Program-made: the position numbers and the translations under genes
Shown here: positions 1 through 5,638 of the stretch, one piece after another
How positions within the stretch are numbered: position 1 is the first letter of the stretch
Layout: each line of letters begins with the position of its first letter
The notes under the pieces: model-generated
Databases searched by the model: none
The model's input: only the letters and a program-made list of their open reading frames with translations
Told to the model about the DNA's origin: nothing
Assembly: GCA_964387745.1 (NCBI GenBank)
Contig: CAYLXL010000064.1
Span: 1 to 7,390 of the forward strand
Origin: JAGOUU01 sp964387745
GTDB taxonomy: Bacteria > Pseudomonadota > Gammaproteobacteria > JAGOUU01
Reading direction: 5' to 3'
DNA length: 7,390 nucleotides

Positions 1-990
1 ATCGAATGGCAACATAACCAAGATATAATGGCTGTTGTTATTCGTAGTAATTCAGATAAAGCATTTTGTGCTGGTGGCGATATCCGTTCTTTGTATACTC
101 ATGGACGCGAGCACCCTTTACATTGTATGCAGTTTTTCCAAGATGAATATAAACTGAATACTTTGATTCATGAATACTCTAAGCCCTATATTTCATTTTT
201 GCATGGTATTACTATGGGTGGTGGCGCTGGCATTAGTATTCATGGCGCACACAGAATTGCGACTAATAGCTTAGTATTTGCAATGCCAGAAACCAGTATA
301 GGCTTCTTTCCTGATATCGGTGGCAGCTATTTTCTTTCCAGATGTAAAGATCATGTTGGCATGTATTTAGCCTTAACTGGCCAAAAAATTAACGCTGCGG
401 ATGCCCTGCACTTAGGCTTGGTAACACATGTATTAAACACGACTGATCATTTTCGTGATTATAGCAAAGTAATTGATAAGCTGATTAATTCAAAATTAGT
501 GCCTGAAGTGAATTTAAATACAGCGATTTATGAAATTTTAGCAGATATATGCGACCATTCTGACATCAAGAATCTCACGCAAAGCTCGGAACAAAACATT
601 ATTATTAATAATATTGAACATATTAAATGTTATTTTCAACATACCTCTCTTGCTGAGATCTTTTCTAATCTTGAACAAGATGAGAATAAGTCAGGCTGGG
701 CTAAAGACACGCTAGGTATACTTCGCAAAAAGTCACCTACAAGTTTAATGACAACCTTTGAGTTAATCAATCGAGCTAAAAATCTTAATTTCAAATCTTG
801 TATGGAACAAGATTACGGCCTTGCTTATGGTTTTTTACTGCATAATGATTTATATGAAGGTATTCGAGCAGTATTAATTGATAAAGATAATTCACCCAAT
901 TGGGAGTTGGTTGATATAAACGCCAAAAATTTTGATTATAAAGCTTATTTTAGAGAGGATATGGCTAGAAAACTGTACATCGAGACATAA
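1..990 (+). CDS. 3-hydroxyisobutyryl-CoA hydrolase-like enoyl-CoA hydratase/isomerase family protein (5' partial)
   Basis: Crotonase-fold acyl-CoA enzyme, most like 3-hydroxyisobutyryl-CoA hydrolase of valine breakdown, a soluble cytoplasmic enzyme. The frame is open to base 1 and the nine codons before the ATG at base 28 already read as family sequence, so that ATG is internal and roughly 40-50 N-terminal residues are missing. Counting from base 28: AFCAGGDIR (12-20) and HGITMGGGAG (59-68) form the oxyanion-hole and CoA-binding segments. PETSIGFFPDIGG (87-99) carries a Glu and an Asp eight residues apart, matching the hydrolase catalytic pair. The C-terminal half has the hydrolase-type blocks KKSPTSL (234-240) and YEGIRAVLIDKDNSPNW (276-292), which short enoyl-CoA hydratases lack. 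It converges on the kinase gene 14 bp away. The family is confident; the substrate is inferred, and a generic acyl-CoA hydratase/hydrolase remains possible. Confidence 0.88.
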   Translation: MEWQHNQDIMAVVIRSNSDKAFCAGGDIRSLYTHGREHPLHCMQFFQDEYKLNTLIHEYSKPYISFLHGITMGGGAGISIHGAHRIATNSLVFAMPETSIGFFPDIGGSYFLSRCKDHVGMYLALTGQKINAADALHLGLVTHVLNTTDHFRDYSKVIDKLINSKLVPEVNLNTAIYEILADICDHSDIKNLTQSSEQNIIINNIEHIKCYFQHTSLAEIFSNLEQDENKSGWAKDTLGILRKKSPTSLMTTFELINRAKNLNFKSCMEQDYGLAYGFLLHNDLYEGIRAVLIDKDNSPNWELVDINAKNFDYKAYFREDMARKLYIET

Positions 991-993
991 AGC

Positions 994-1025
994 TTAGGTA
1001 CAAATTAAGTGTTCACTTTACCTAA
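994..1025. terminator. Inverted repeat at a convergent gene junction, possible bidirectional terminator
   Basis: TTAGGTA (994-1000) is the exact reverse complement of TACCTAA (1019-1025). Inside it a second hairpin, AAGT-GTTC-ACTT, occupies 1007-1018, leaving a six-base bulge on one side. The structure lies between two convergent stop codons (988-990 on plus, 1005-1007 on minus) and overlaps the last codons of the kinase gene. Neither strand shows a proper T-run after the stem, so intrinsic termination is uncertain. It could be only an mRNA 3'-end stabiliser. Confidence 0.4.
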
Positions 1026-1553
1026 TTGACCGTCTTGAACTGTGCGATTTGATTCAATCCGTTCATCGGCTGCTCTAACTTTGTAAACTACGGTAATATC
1101 ATTACCATTATTACGATAATCAACTTTATCAGCCAAACGGTGAATAATATATAATCCTTTGCCAGAGACCTTATGTAACATTAATGGCATCGCAGTGTAC
1201 TTTTTGTAATTAAAACCAGCCCCGGTATCAACTATATGTATTGTTAATAACTGATCTTGAGGTTCATAAGAGATTGATAAATCAACTGTACCAACATCCA
1301 GCGCATTTAATTTATCCTTTCGTAATTGATAATAGTTCTCTAAACCTAATTCTGTTTTTATTTCTGAAGATAAATCTAATAGTCCATGATCAACAGCATT
1401 ATTATATAGCTCTGTCAAAATAGTAGTGATCTCAGCAGTGGATATACTAGGCAAAAGACTTTTTATTTTATTAACCAGATCAGGAATAGGATTGATCTGC
1501 TTAATATCATTGGTACGATAATGGTGTATTTCTTGCCAAGCGCTCTCTTGCAT
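1005..1553 (-). CDS. RsbW/HsbR-type serine kinase, stand-alone HATPase domain (anti-sigma-like)
   Basis: A 182-residue GHKL/HATPase_c protein of the kind that phosphorylates STAS proteins in partner-switching cascades; cytoplasmic. The N box is ELYNNAVDHG (48-57), with the Mg-binding Asn and following Asp/His. The G1 box is DTGAGF (110-115) and the G2 region GKGLYII (132-138). The segment after the N box (Leu58 to about 90, with ENYYQLRKDKL) resembles the kinase domain at the C-terminus of Pseudomonas-type HsbR proteins, which are receiver-PP2C-HATPase fusions. Here only the kinase domain exists: the frame upstream of the ATG closes at a stop at 1584-1586, so it is not a visibly truncated fusion. 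About 20 polar residues extend past the fold. It lies 26 bp downstream of the STAS gene and is surely co-transcribed; its ribosome site is weak (GAG six bases before ATG). The output partner (sigma factor or other) is not visible. Confidence 0.85.
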   Translation of the reverse strand: MQESAWQEIHHYRTNDIKQINPIPDLVNKIKSLLPSISTAEITTILTELYNNAVDHGLLDLSSEIKTELGLENYYQLRKDKLNALDVGTVDLSISYEPQDQLLTIHIVDTGAGFNYKKYTAMPLMLHKVSGKGLYIIHRLADKVDYRNNGNDITVVYKVRAADERIESNRTVQDGQLGKVNT

Positions 1554-1579
1554 ACCATGCTCGAAAATTTTGATTGAGT

Positions 1580-1903
1580 TTATTCAATATTAAATAAACT
1601 ATCCAATTTTGTTATATACAGAATTCTTTTTATGTCTGCAGGCGTGTTCACAATTTGGATTTTTGCGTCATCACCACCAGCGTAATCACGTAAAGTTAAT
1701 AACATACCAAGCGCAGAGCTATCTAGATAGTCAGAGTTTTCTAGATCTATAGTATATTTCTCCACAGTCTTATTTGCTTTCTCATAACTATCACGAAAGT
1801 CATGTAAAGCTCTAAAATCAAATCTACCATTGATATGGATTATTAGTTCATGATCTTTTTCTTTATAATCAGTACTTACTGACATTCCGTTCGCTTGTCC
1901 CAT
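1580..1903 (-). CDS. STAS-domain anti-sigma factor antagonist (HsbA/SpoIIAA-like)
   Basis: A 107-residue single STAS domain, the size usual for SpoIIAA/RsbV/HsbA proteins, which switch partners according to serine phosphorylation; cytoplasmic. Domain landmarks: an opening strand ELIIHINGRFDF (19-30), the strand YTIDLENSDYLD (50-61), and the phospho-acceptor loop DSSALGMLL (61-69). Ser62/Ser63 are the candidate kinase targets, and the usual Gly after them is Ala here, a common variant. The start at base 1903 is preferred over the Met at residue 7 because AGGGG (1914-1910) sits six bases before it. It is the first gene of a two-gene unit with the downstream kinase, the expected substrate-kinase pairing. 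No phosphatase gene lies in the window. By homology the output could be a sigma/anti-sigma pair or a c-di-GMP enzyme, which cannot be decided here. Confidence 0.9.
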   Translation of the reverse strand: MGQANGMSVSTDYKEKDHELIIHINGRFDFRALHDFRDSYEKANKTVEKYTIDLENSDYLDSSALGMLLTLRDYAGGDDAKIQIVNTPADIKRILYITKLDSLFNIE

Positions 1904-1909
1904 GAGATA

Positions 1910-1914
1910 CCCCT
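1910..1914 (-). promoter_or_regulatory. Ribosome binding site of the STAS gene
   Basis: AGGGG on the minus strand, six bases before the ATG at 1903. It decides this start over the internal ATG at 1885, which has only a GGA placed too close. Confidence 0.65.
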
Positions 1915-1927
1915 ATTAATCTTATAT

Positions 1928-1955
1928 ATATTAAGATCGTTTAGTTTGTTGTCTA
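1928..1955 (-). promoter_or_regulatory. Possible sigma70-type promoter for the STAS-kinase pair
   Basis: On the minus strand TAGACA (1955-1950, five of six to TTGACA) is followed after 16 bases by TAATAT (1933-1928, four of six). It sits in the 148-bp gap between sufE and the STAS gene, where the latter needs a promoter unless it is read through from sufE. The whole stretch is AT-rich, so chance matches are likely. A 6-7-6 inverted repeat (1919-1937) overlaps the -10. Confidence 0.3.
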
Positions 1956-2051
1956 CTTATTTAAAATATTAGCAAAGCAGCTGAGGTTATGCAATTTAAT
2001 TAAAAAATTTATCTAGTTAATATAAAAATTTATACTAGCGATAAAAAAATT

Positions 2052-2480
2052 TTATATTTGCACATGTTTGAGGGCAATATTGTGAACAGCTTGGATAAGA
2101 GCATATAAGCCATTTTTTCGTGTTGGGCTTAAATGCTGATCTAAGCCAATATCAGTTATAAAGTGTGGTTTTGAACTCATGATTTCATTTGGGGAATGAT
2201 TATTATAAATTTTCAATAATAAATAAATGAGTCCATTTACTATAGATGAGTCACTGGTAGCATTTAATAAAATTCTATCAGTTTGTGTATCGTAATTGTA
2301 CATTATCCAAACATTTGATTGGCAGCCTTTAATTTTATTGAGATCCGTTTTACCCTCTTCTGGAAAACTAGAAAGTTTTTTACCTAGATCGATAAGTAAT
2401 TGATATTTGTCGAGCCAATTATCAAAAAACCTAAAATTAGCAATGAGCTCCTGTTGGGTTAACTCTATACTTTCTTGCAT
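2052..2480 (-). CDS. sufE: Cysteine desulfuration protein SufE
   Basis: A SufE-family sulfur-acceptor protein. It takes persulfide sulfur from a cysteine desulfurase (SufS type) and passes it to the Fe-S scaffold; cytoplasmic. At 142 residues it has the normal family length. The catalytic cysteine is Cys53 in IKGCQSNVWI (50-59), the position and context of the E. coli SufE active cysteine. The central segment SSIVNGLIYLLLKIYN and the C-terminal HLSPTRKNGL block, with its Ser-Pro-x-Arg-x-Asn-Gly core, are the other conserved family parts. The start has a good ribosome site, AGGAAAG just upstream. It has its own promoter and lies alone: no sufS, sufBCD or iscS neighbour is visible, so it must act with a desulfurase encoded elsewhere. 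The related CsdE is an alternative name, because the two paralogues are not separable here. Confidence 0.9.
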   Translation of the reverse strand: MQESIELTQQELIANFRFFDNWLDKYQLLIDLGKKLSSFPEEGKTDLNKIKGCQSNVWIMYNYDTQTDRILLNATSDSSIVNGLIYLLLKIYNNHSPNEIMSSKPHFITDIGLDQHLSPTRKNGLYALIQAVHNIALKHVQI

Positions 2481-2538
2481 ACTTTCCTAATGGTAACATT
2501 TTAATTAAAACAAATTTACAAAGACTACGCAGGGAGTG

Positions 2539-2567
2539 ATTATACCCAAAGCGCAGATCTTAGTAAA
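2539..2567 (-). promoter_or_regulatory. sigma70-type promoter of sufE
   Basis: On the minus strand a perfect TATAAT (2544-2539) lies 17 bases after TTTACT (2567-2562, four of six to TTGACA). Transcription would start near 2532, giving a leader of about 50 bases before the sufE ATG at 2480. It lies in the 125-bp gap after cvpA, so sufE can be expressed apart from the accD-cvpA cluster. No convincing terminator hairpin separates cvpA from it. Confidence 0.6.
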
Positions 2568-2605
2568 CTCACAGTAAAGATTTTGTAGACCGACAGGGTG
2601 GTTGG

Positions 2606-3421
2606 TTATTCAGCAGCTTTATCTGGTTGTGCTGCTTTATCTTTAGCTTTCTGCTTTTCTAATAGCACTTCACGATCGCTTTTTAACTTGCTTGGCTGTG
2701 CAAGCCCCTGTGGTTCAACTGAAGGTTTTTGAAAAATTCTTTCGATTGGCTTTTTATTTTCAGAGCTTTCAGCGTCATTTTTAGCTTCCTTGTTCTTCTG
2801 TGCTTGAAGTTCTAACTGTTCACCAAGTTTCAAAATTTGTTTATTTATTTTGAAATCAGCTCCCAAAGAGGTATTTAGAATATTCTTAGCTTTTTGAAAT
2901 GTATACTGATGATCAACTGCTCTAAGTTGTTCGGCTATGAAATCTAAAGCTTTTTTAGGTATCACATGTTCAGTAAAATAGTTACTCAATGGTTGTAATA
3001 AATTCGTAACTAATGTCGTTTTCCAGCTTTCAGTTTTAGTAAATATGGAAAATAAGCTAAATGCTAGAATTAAAGCAGCTACAATCACGCCCCTTGAGAA
3101 ACCAAAAATCATTCCTAATAAGCGATCTGCTTTGCCGACATTATATAGTTTGAATTTTCTTCTGATCCTTTGAATTAGCTTAGTGGCGATAAACATAATA
3201 ATAAAAAAGCTACCGGCCATTGCATAACCTGGAGTTAAAAAATTTCCGCCAAATATTTTATTAAATTGAATTGATATAATTTCATTGTGCGTAAGTGCCA
3301 CATAAAAAGCTATCAATAGTGCTATAAACGAAAACAGCTCACGGAAAAAACCATTACGAAAACTTAATAAGCTAGAAATAATAATAATCGTTATTAATAT
3401 CCAATCTGTCCATAGAAACAT
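2606..3421 (-). CDS. cvpA: CvpA family inner-membrane protein with extended charged C-terminal tail
   Basis: Inner-membrane protein of the CvpA family (in E. coli linked to colicin V production and envelope stress tolerance; the molecular role is unsettled). I start it at ATG 3421 (271 residues) rather than at the TTG six bases earlier: AGGA at 3434-3431 is nine bases from the ATG but only three from the TTG. About four hydrophobic spans are visible (roughly 8-20, 29-44, 66-82, 103-127). Family motifs are RNGFFRE (22-28), DRLLG (99-103) and FGFSRG (106-111). E. coli CvpA is about 162 residues; here some 105 further residues form a Lys/Glu/Gln/Ala-rich, probably disordered or helical tail ending in two DKAA repeats. 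It lies 30 bp after dedD in the same cluster. The usual downstream gene purF is absent and sufE follows instead. Confidence 0.88.
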   Translation of the reverse strand: MFLWTDWILITIIIISSLLSFRNGFFRELFSFIALLIAFYVALTHNEIISIQFNKIFGGNFLTPGYAMAGSFFIIMFIATKLIQRIRRKFKLYNVGKADRLLGMIFGFSRGVIVAALILAFSLFSIFTKTESWKTTLVTNLLQPLSNYFTEHVIPKKALDFIAEQLRAVDHQYTFQKAKNILNTSLGADFKINKQILKLGEQLELQAQKNKEAKNDAESSENKKPIERIFQKPSVEPQGLAQPSKLKSDREVLLEKQKAKDKAAQPDKAAE

Positions 3422-3430
3422 GCGCAAGCA

Positions 3431-3434
3431 TCCT
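3431..3434 (-). promoter_or_regulatory. Ribosome binding site that decides the cvpA start
   Basis: AGGA on the minus strand, nine bases before ATG 3421. The in-frame TTG at 3427 would be only three bases away, too close for normal initiation. Confidence 0.55.
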
Positions 3435-3451
3435 AATCATTAGTAAAAATA

Positions 3452-4285
3452 TTAATCTGAACTAACCCAATTTTTATTATGAGAGATTACTTCAGGTTGA
3501 TAATTTGTTTCATCTAAAATTCTATTTGCTAACTCTTTTACATATTTTAATTCTAGATCTGGGCCCACTAAGACCACAAAATCCGTAGAGGTTTTATGAG
3601 TGTAAGCTGGAATGCCCATACTTAGTAAACGGTTTTTGATTTTTTCCGCATCACTGGCATCACTAGCGGCAGAAACTCTTACAGCATACACATCTGTAGC
3701 ACCAAGGCTAGTTGAGATGTTATATTTAACAGTTTTATTTGCTGTGCCCTCTGATACTTTATCAAATGACTTATTAGGAACATGCTTTTTATTTTGAATC
3801 TGAGCTTGTTCTTCAGCAGCTTTTAATTTTTCAACAATAGTTAAATTATTATTAATTCTCGCTACAACAGCTTCTTCCTTTGTATTTACTATTGTATTCT
3901 CAGATGTATTCTCAGAATCCATTGCTTCCTCAGGGCTAACTTGCGTTTTAATTTTTGCGACTTGCTCACCTGAAGATCTCTTAGCTACCGGGGTATTTAC
4001 CGGAGTATTTATATGAATATCTTTATCCTTTTGTGAGGTTGCTTGCGGTCTAGTATTATCTGCATCATTCTGAGATAAAAGCACACTGTTATCAGCAATA
4101 AAATCAGAAATTTCTTTGCTATCAATTACCGGATTATCTTCAAGTCTACCACTCGACAATGGTGTTAATAGCTGTTCAATGTTTTGGGTCTCATTATCTT
4201 GATCAAAGAACATCGGTAAGAAAATAATTAACAGCGTAAAAATAACTACGGCACCGATCAGGCGTTGTTTCAGTTGTATTTCCAT
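3452..4285 (-). CDS. dedD: DedD-like SPOR-domain cell-division/envelope protein
   Basis: A bitopic inner-membrane protein expected to bind denuded septal peptidoglycan through a C-terminal SPOR domain and so localise to the division site. Of 277 residues, the short cytoplasmic start and single span RLIGAVVIFTLLIIFLPMFF (8-27) match the DedD signature. Residues 28-195 are a polar, low-complexity periplasmic linker rich in Asn, Lys, Glu, Ser and Thr. Residues 198-270 form the SPOR domain (VYAVRVSAASDASDAEKI, then FVVLVGPD). The domain is divergent: the usual Gln/Gly-Ser-Phe start is replaced by VRVSAAS. The linker holds two 12-bp duplications (SENTSENT, NTPVNTPV). It starts 21 bp after folC with no clear Shine-Dalgarno, suggesting coupling to folC translation. 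Position between folC and cvpA supports the name. Confidence 0.85.
   Translation of the reverse strand: MEIQLKQRLIGAVVIFTLLIIFLPMFFDQDNETQNIEQLLTPLSSGRLEDNPVIDSKEISDFIADNSVLLSQNDADNTRPQATSQKDKDIHINTPVNTPVAKRSSGEQVAKIKTQVSPEEAMDSENTSENTIVNTKEEAVVARINNNLTIVEKLKAAEEQAQIQNKKHVPNKSFDKVSEGTANKTVKYNISTSLGATDVYAVRVSAASDASDAEKIKNRLLSMGIPAYTHKTSTDFVVLVGPDLELKYVKELANRILDETNYQPEVISHNKNWVSSD
3893..3916. repeat. Perfect 12-bp tandem duplication in dedD
   Basis: TGTATTCTCAGA is present twice head to tail (3893-3904 and 3905-3916, plus strand) without mismatch. It adds one tetrapeptide, giving SENTSENT at residues 124-131 of the DedD linker. The frame is kept. Confidence 0.85.
3987..4010. repeat. 12-bp tandem duplication in dedD (11 of 12 identical)
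   Basis: ACCGGGGTATTT (3987-3998) is followed directly by ACCGGAGTATTT (3999-4010). It codes for NTPVNTPV at residues 93-100 of the DedD linker. The one mismatch suggests it is older than the perfect duplication at 3893. Confidence 0.8.
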
Positions 4286-4306
4286 TTTTGTAATATCAAA
4301 GCTAGT

Positions 4307-5638
4307 TTAATCTCTTGTTATAAATTTAGTATAAATTTCATAGGCTGGTCCCACAATATGAAACGAGCCGAATATTATAAGTATACTATTATTATCACTG
4401 TTTTGCTCAAGAAAATTAAAAGCCGTATGACAACATTGTTCTATGTAATCAAAGCAACTATATTTTTTATCAGCATCATTATCAGCATCAATAGTTGCTA
4501 AAACCTCAGCTAACTCCTTCGCCGTAGTTCCCCTTTTATTATTTGTGCGATGAGGATATTCTATTTTAGTGCCACAAAGGTACCAATGGCTTATATGATG
4601 ATTGATAACTCTCATACATTCAGCAACATCTTTGTCTTTAAACATACCAAAAATAGCTATTATTTTCTTCGAACCTAAATTAAGCTTATTCAGATAATTA
4701 TTTAAATTTTTTACTGCCTGCGGATTATGCGCAACATCTAACAAAATAGTTTTATTTTTATCTAACCAACTACATCTACCGGTTACGCTGAGATTGTTAA
4801 TCTTACCTTTAACCACATCTAACACACTACCTAACTTACTATTATTTAGCTCTAGATAAATACTTAGCGCTTTTAGGCTCGTGGCTATATTATTTAATCT
4901 AATACTATGAGATACCTGTTCTAATCCCAAATTTATTTTTGCTGCACGATTTTCGAATATGATATTATTATCCTGCACTATTAGATTATAATCATGACCA
5001 AATTTATGTAACTCTGAGTTACGCTCTTTAGCAATTTCAGAGATAATCTTTGGCATAAAATCATCACCATAAATTACTGGCTTACTATCCGTAATTATTC
5101 CTGCTTTCTCAAAACCTATTGTTTCCAAATCATTGCCTAAATATTCTTGATGATCATAATCTACAGAGGTAATAATTGCTAAATCTTTTGGTATGGCATT
5201 AACGGCATCTAACCTACCACCTAACCCAATTTCTAATAATAAGATATCTAAATTTTTCTGGCTAAAAATTTGCCAAGCAGACAAAGTAATAAACTCAAAA
5301 AAAGTTAATTCAATTTGATTAGCTTTAAGAGTTACTAAAAGATTAGTAAAACTGTCTATTAATTCTTGATCCGTGATATTAGCTTGATTGATTCGAACTC
5401 GCTCGTTAAATAACACAAGATGCGGAGAGGTGTAACAACCTGTATTATAACCAAGTGCTACAAATAATTGCTCTAATAAAGTAATGACGCTGCCTTTACC
5501 ATTAGTCCCTGCTATAGTAATAATATACGGCGCTGGTTTTTGTAGATTAAGAATTTTTGCGGCTCGTTGAATATTATCTAAGCCCAGTTTAATTTTGTTG
5601 CTGCTAGATAAAAGATTATCTAGTAATTCTTGTAGCAT
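4307..5638 (-). CDS. folC: Bifunctional folylpolyglutamate synthase / dihydrofolate synthase
   Basis: Mur-ligase-fold enzyme that joins glutamate to dihydropteroate and lengthens the polyglutamate tail of folates, using ATP; cytoplasmic. At 443 residues it is close to the family's 420-430. Visible motifs: P-loop GTNGKGS (44-50), TSPHL (70-74), EIGLGGRLDAVN (136-147), TSVDYDH (157-163), EKAG (177-180, the Lys that is carbamylated in the family), GR (287-288), DVAHNPQA (301-308) and the C-terminal FGSFHIVG (423-430). All key catalytic parts are intact. Whether the dihydrofolate synthase activity is retained cannot be read from this. An acidic insert with DADNDADK (384-391) comes from a 12-bp duplication. 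The ATG lies inside accD, overlapping it by 23 bp, with no recognisable Shine-Dalgarno. Translation is therefore probably coupled to accD. It is part of the accD-folC-dedD-cvpA cluster. Confidence 0.95.
   Translation of the reverse strand: MLQELLDNLLSSSNKIKLGLDNIQRAAKILNLQKPAPYIITIAGTNGKGSVITLLEQLFVALGYNTGCYTSPHLVLFNERVRINQANITDQELIDSFTNLLVTLKANQIELTFFEFITLSAWQIFSQKNLDILLLEIGLGGRLDAVNAIPKDLAIITSVDYDHQEYLGNDLETIGFEKAGIITDSKPVIYGDDFMPKIISEIAKERNSELHKFGHDYNLIVQDNNIIFENRAAKINLGLEQVSHSIRLNNIATSLKALSIYLELNNSKLGSVLDVVKGKINNLSVTGRCSWLDKNKTILLDVAHNPQAVKNLNNYLNKLNLGSKKIIAIFGMFKDKDVAECMRVINHHISHWYLCGTKIEYPHRTNNKRGTTAKELAEVLATIDADNDADKKYSCFDYIEQCCHTAFNFLEQNSDNNSILIIFGSFHIVGPAYEIYTKFITRD
4467..4490. repeat. 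Perfect 12-bp tandem duplication in folC
   Basis: TTATCAGCATCA occurs twice head to tail (4467-4478 and 4479-4490, plus strand). It codes for the acidic run DADNDADK at residues 384-391 of FolC, between the conserved DVAHN and FGSF motifs, in what is probably a surface loop. Confidence 0.85.

Noticed and set aside
1241..1423. Plus-strand open frame of 60 codons
   Set aside because: It lies antisense inside the HATPase kinase gene, has no ribosome site and no domain-like sequence.
1980..2051. Possible terminator hairpin after sufE (CTAGT...ACTAG arms)
   Set aside because: The 5-bp arms enclose an irregular AT-only interior with an asymmetric bulge and weak pairing; no more than expected in such AT-rich DNA.
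2581..2605. Possible terminator hairpin after cvpA (ACC...GGT)
   Set aside because: Only three pairs form and no T-run follows on the minus strand.
3422..3427. TTG start for cvpA two codons upstream
   Set aside because: The AGGA motif is only three bases from this TTG but nine from the ATG at 3421, so ATG is preferred.
3612..3797. Plus-strand open frame of 61 codons
   Set aside because: It is antisense to the SPOR-domain part of dedD and is a by-product of that gene's codons.
4265..4501. Plus-strand open frame of 78 codons with hydrophobic stretches
   Set aside because: It is antisense to the start of dedD and the end of folC. Its hydrophobic look comes from AT-rich codons, and no ribosome site precedes it.
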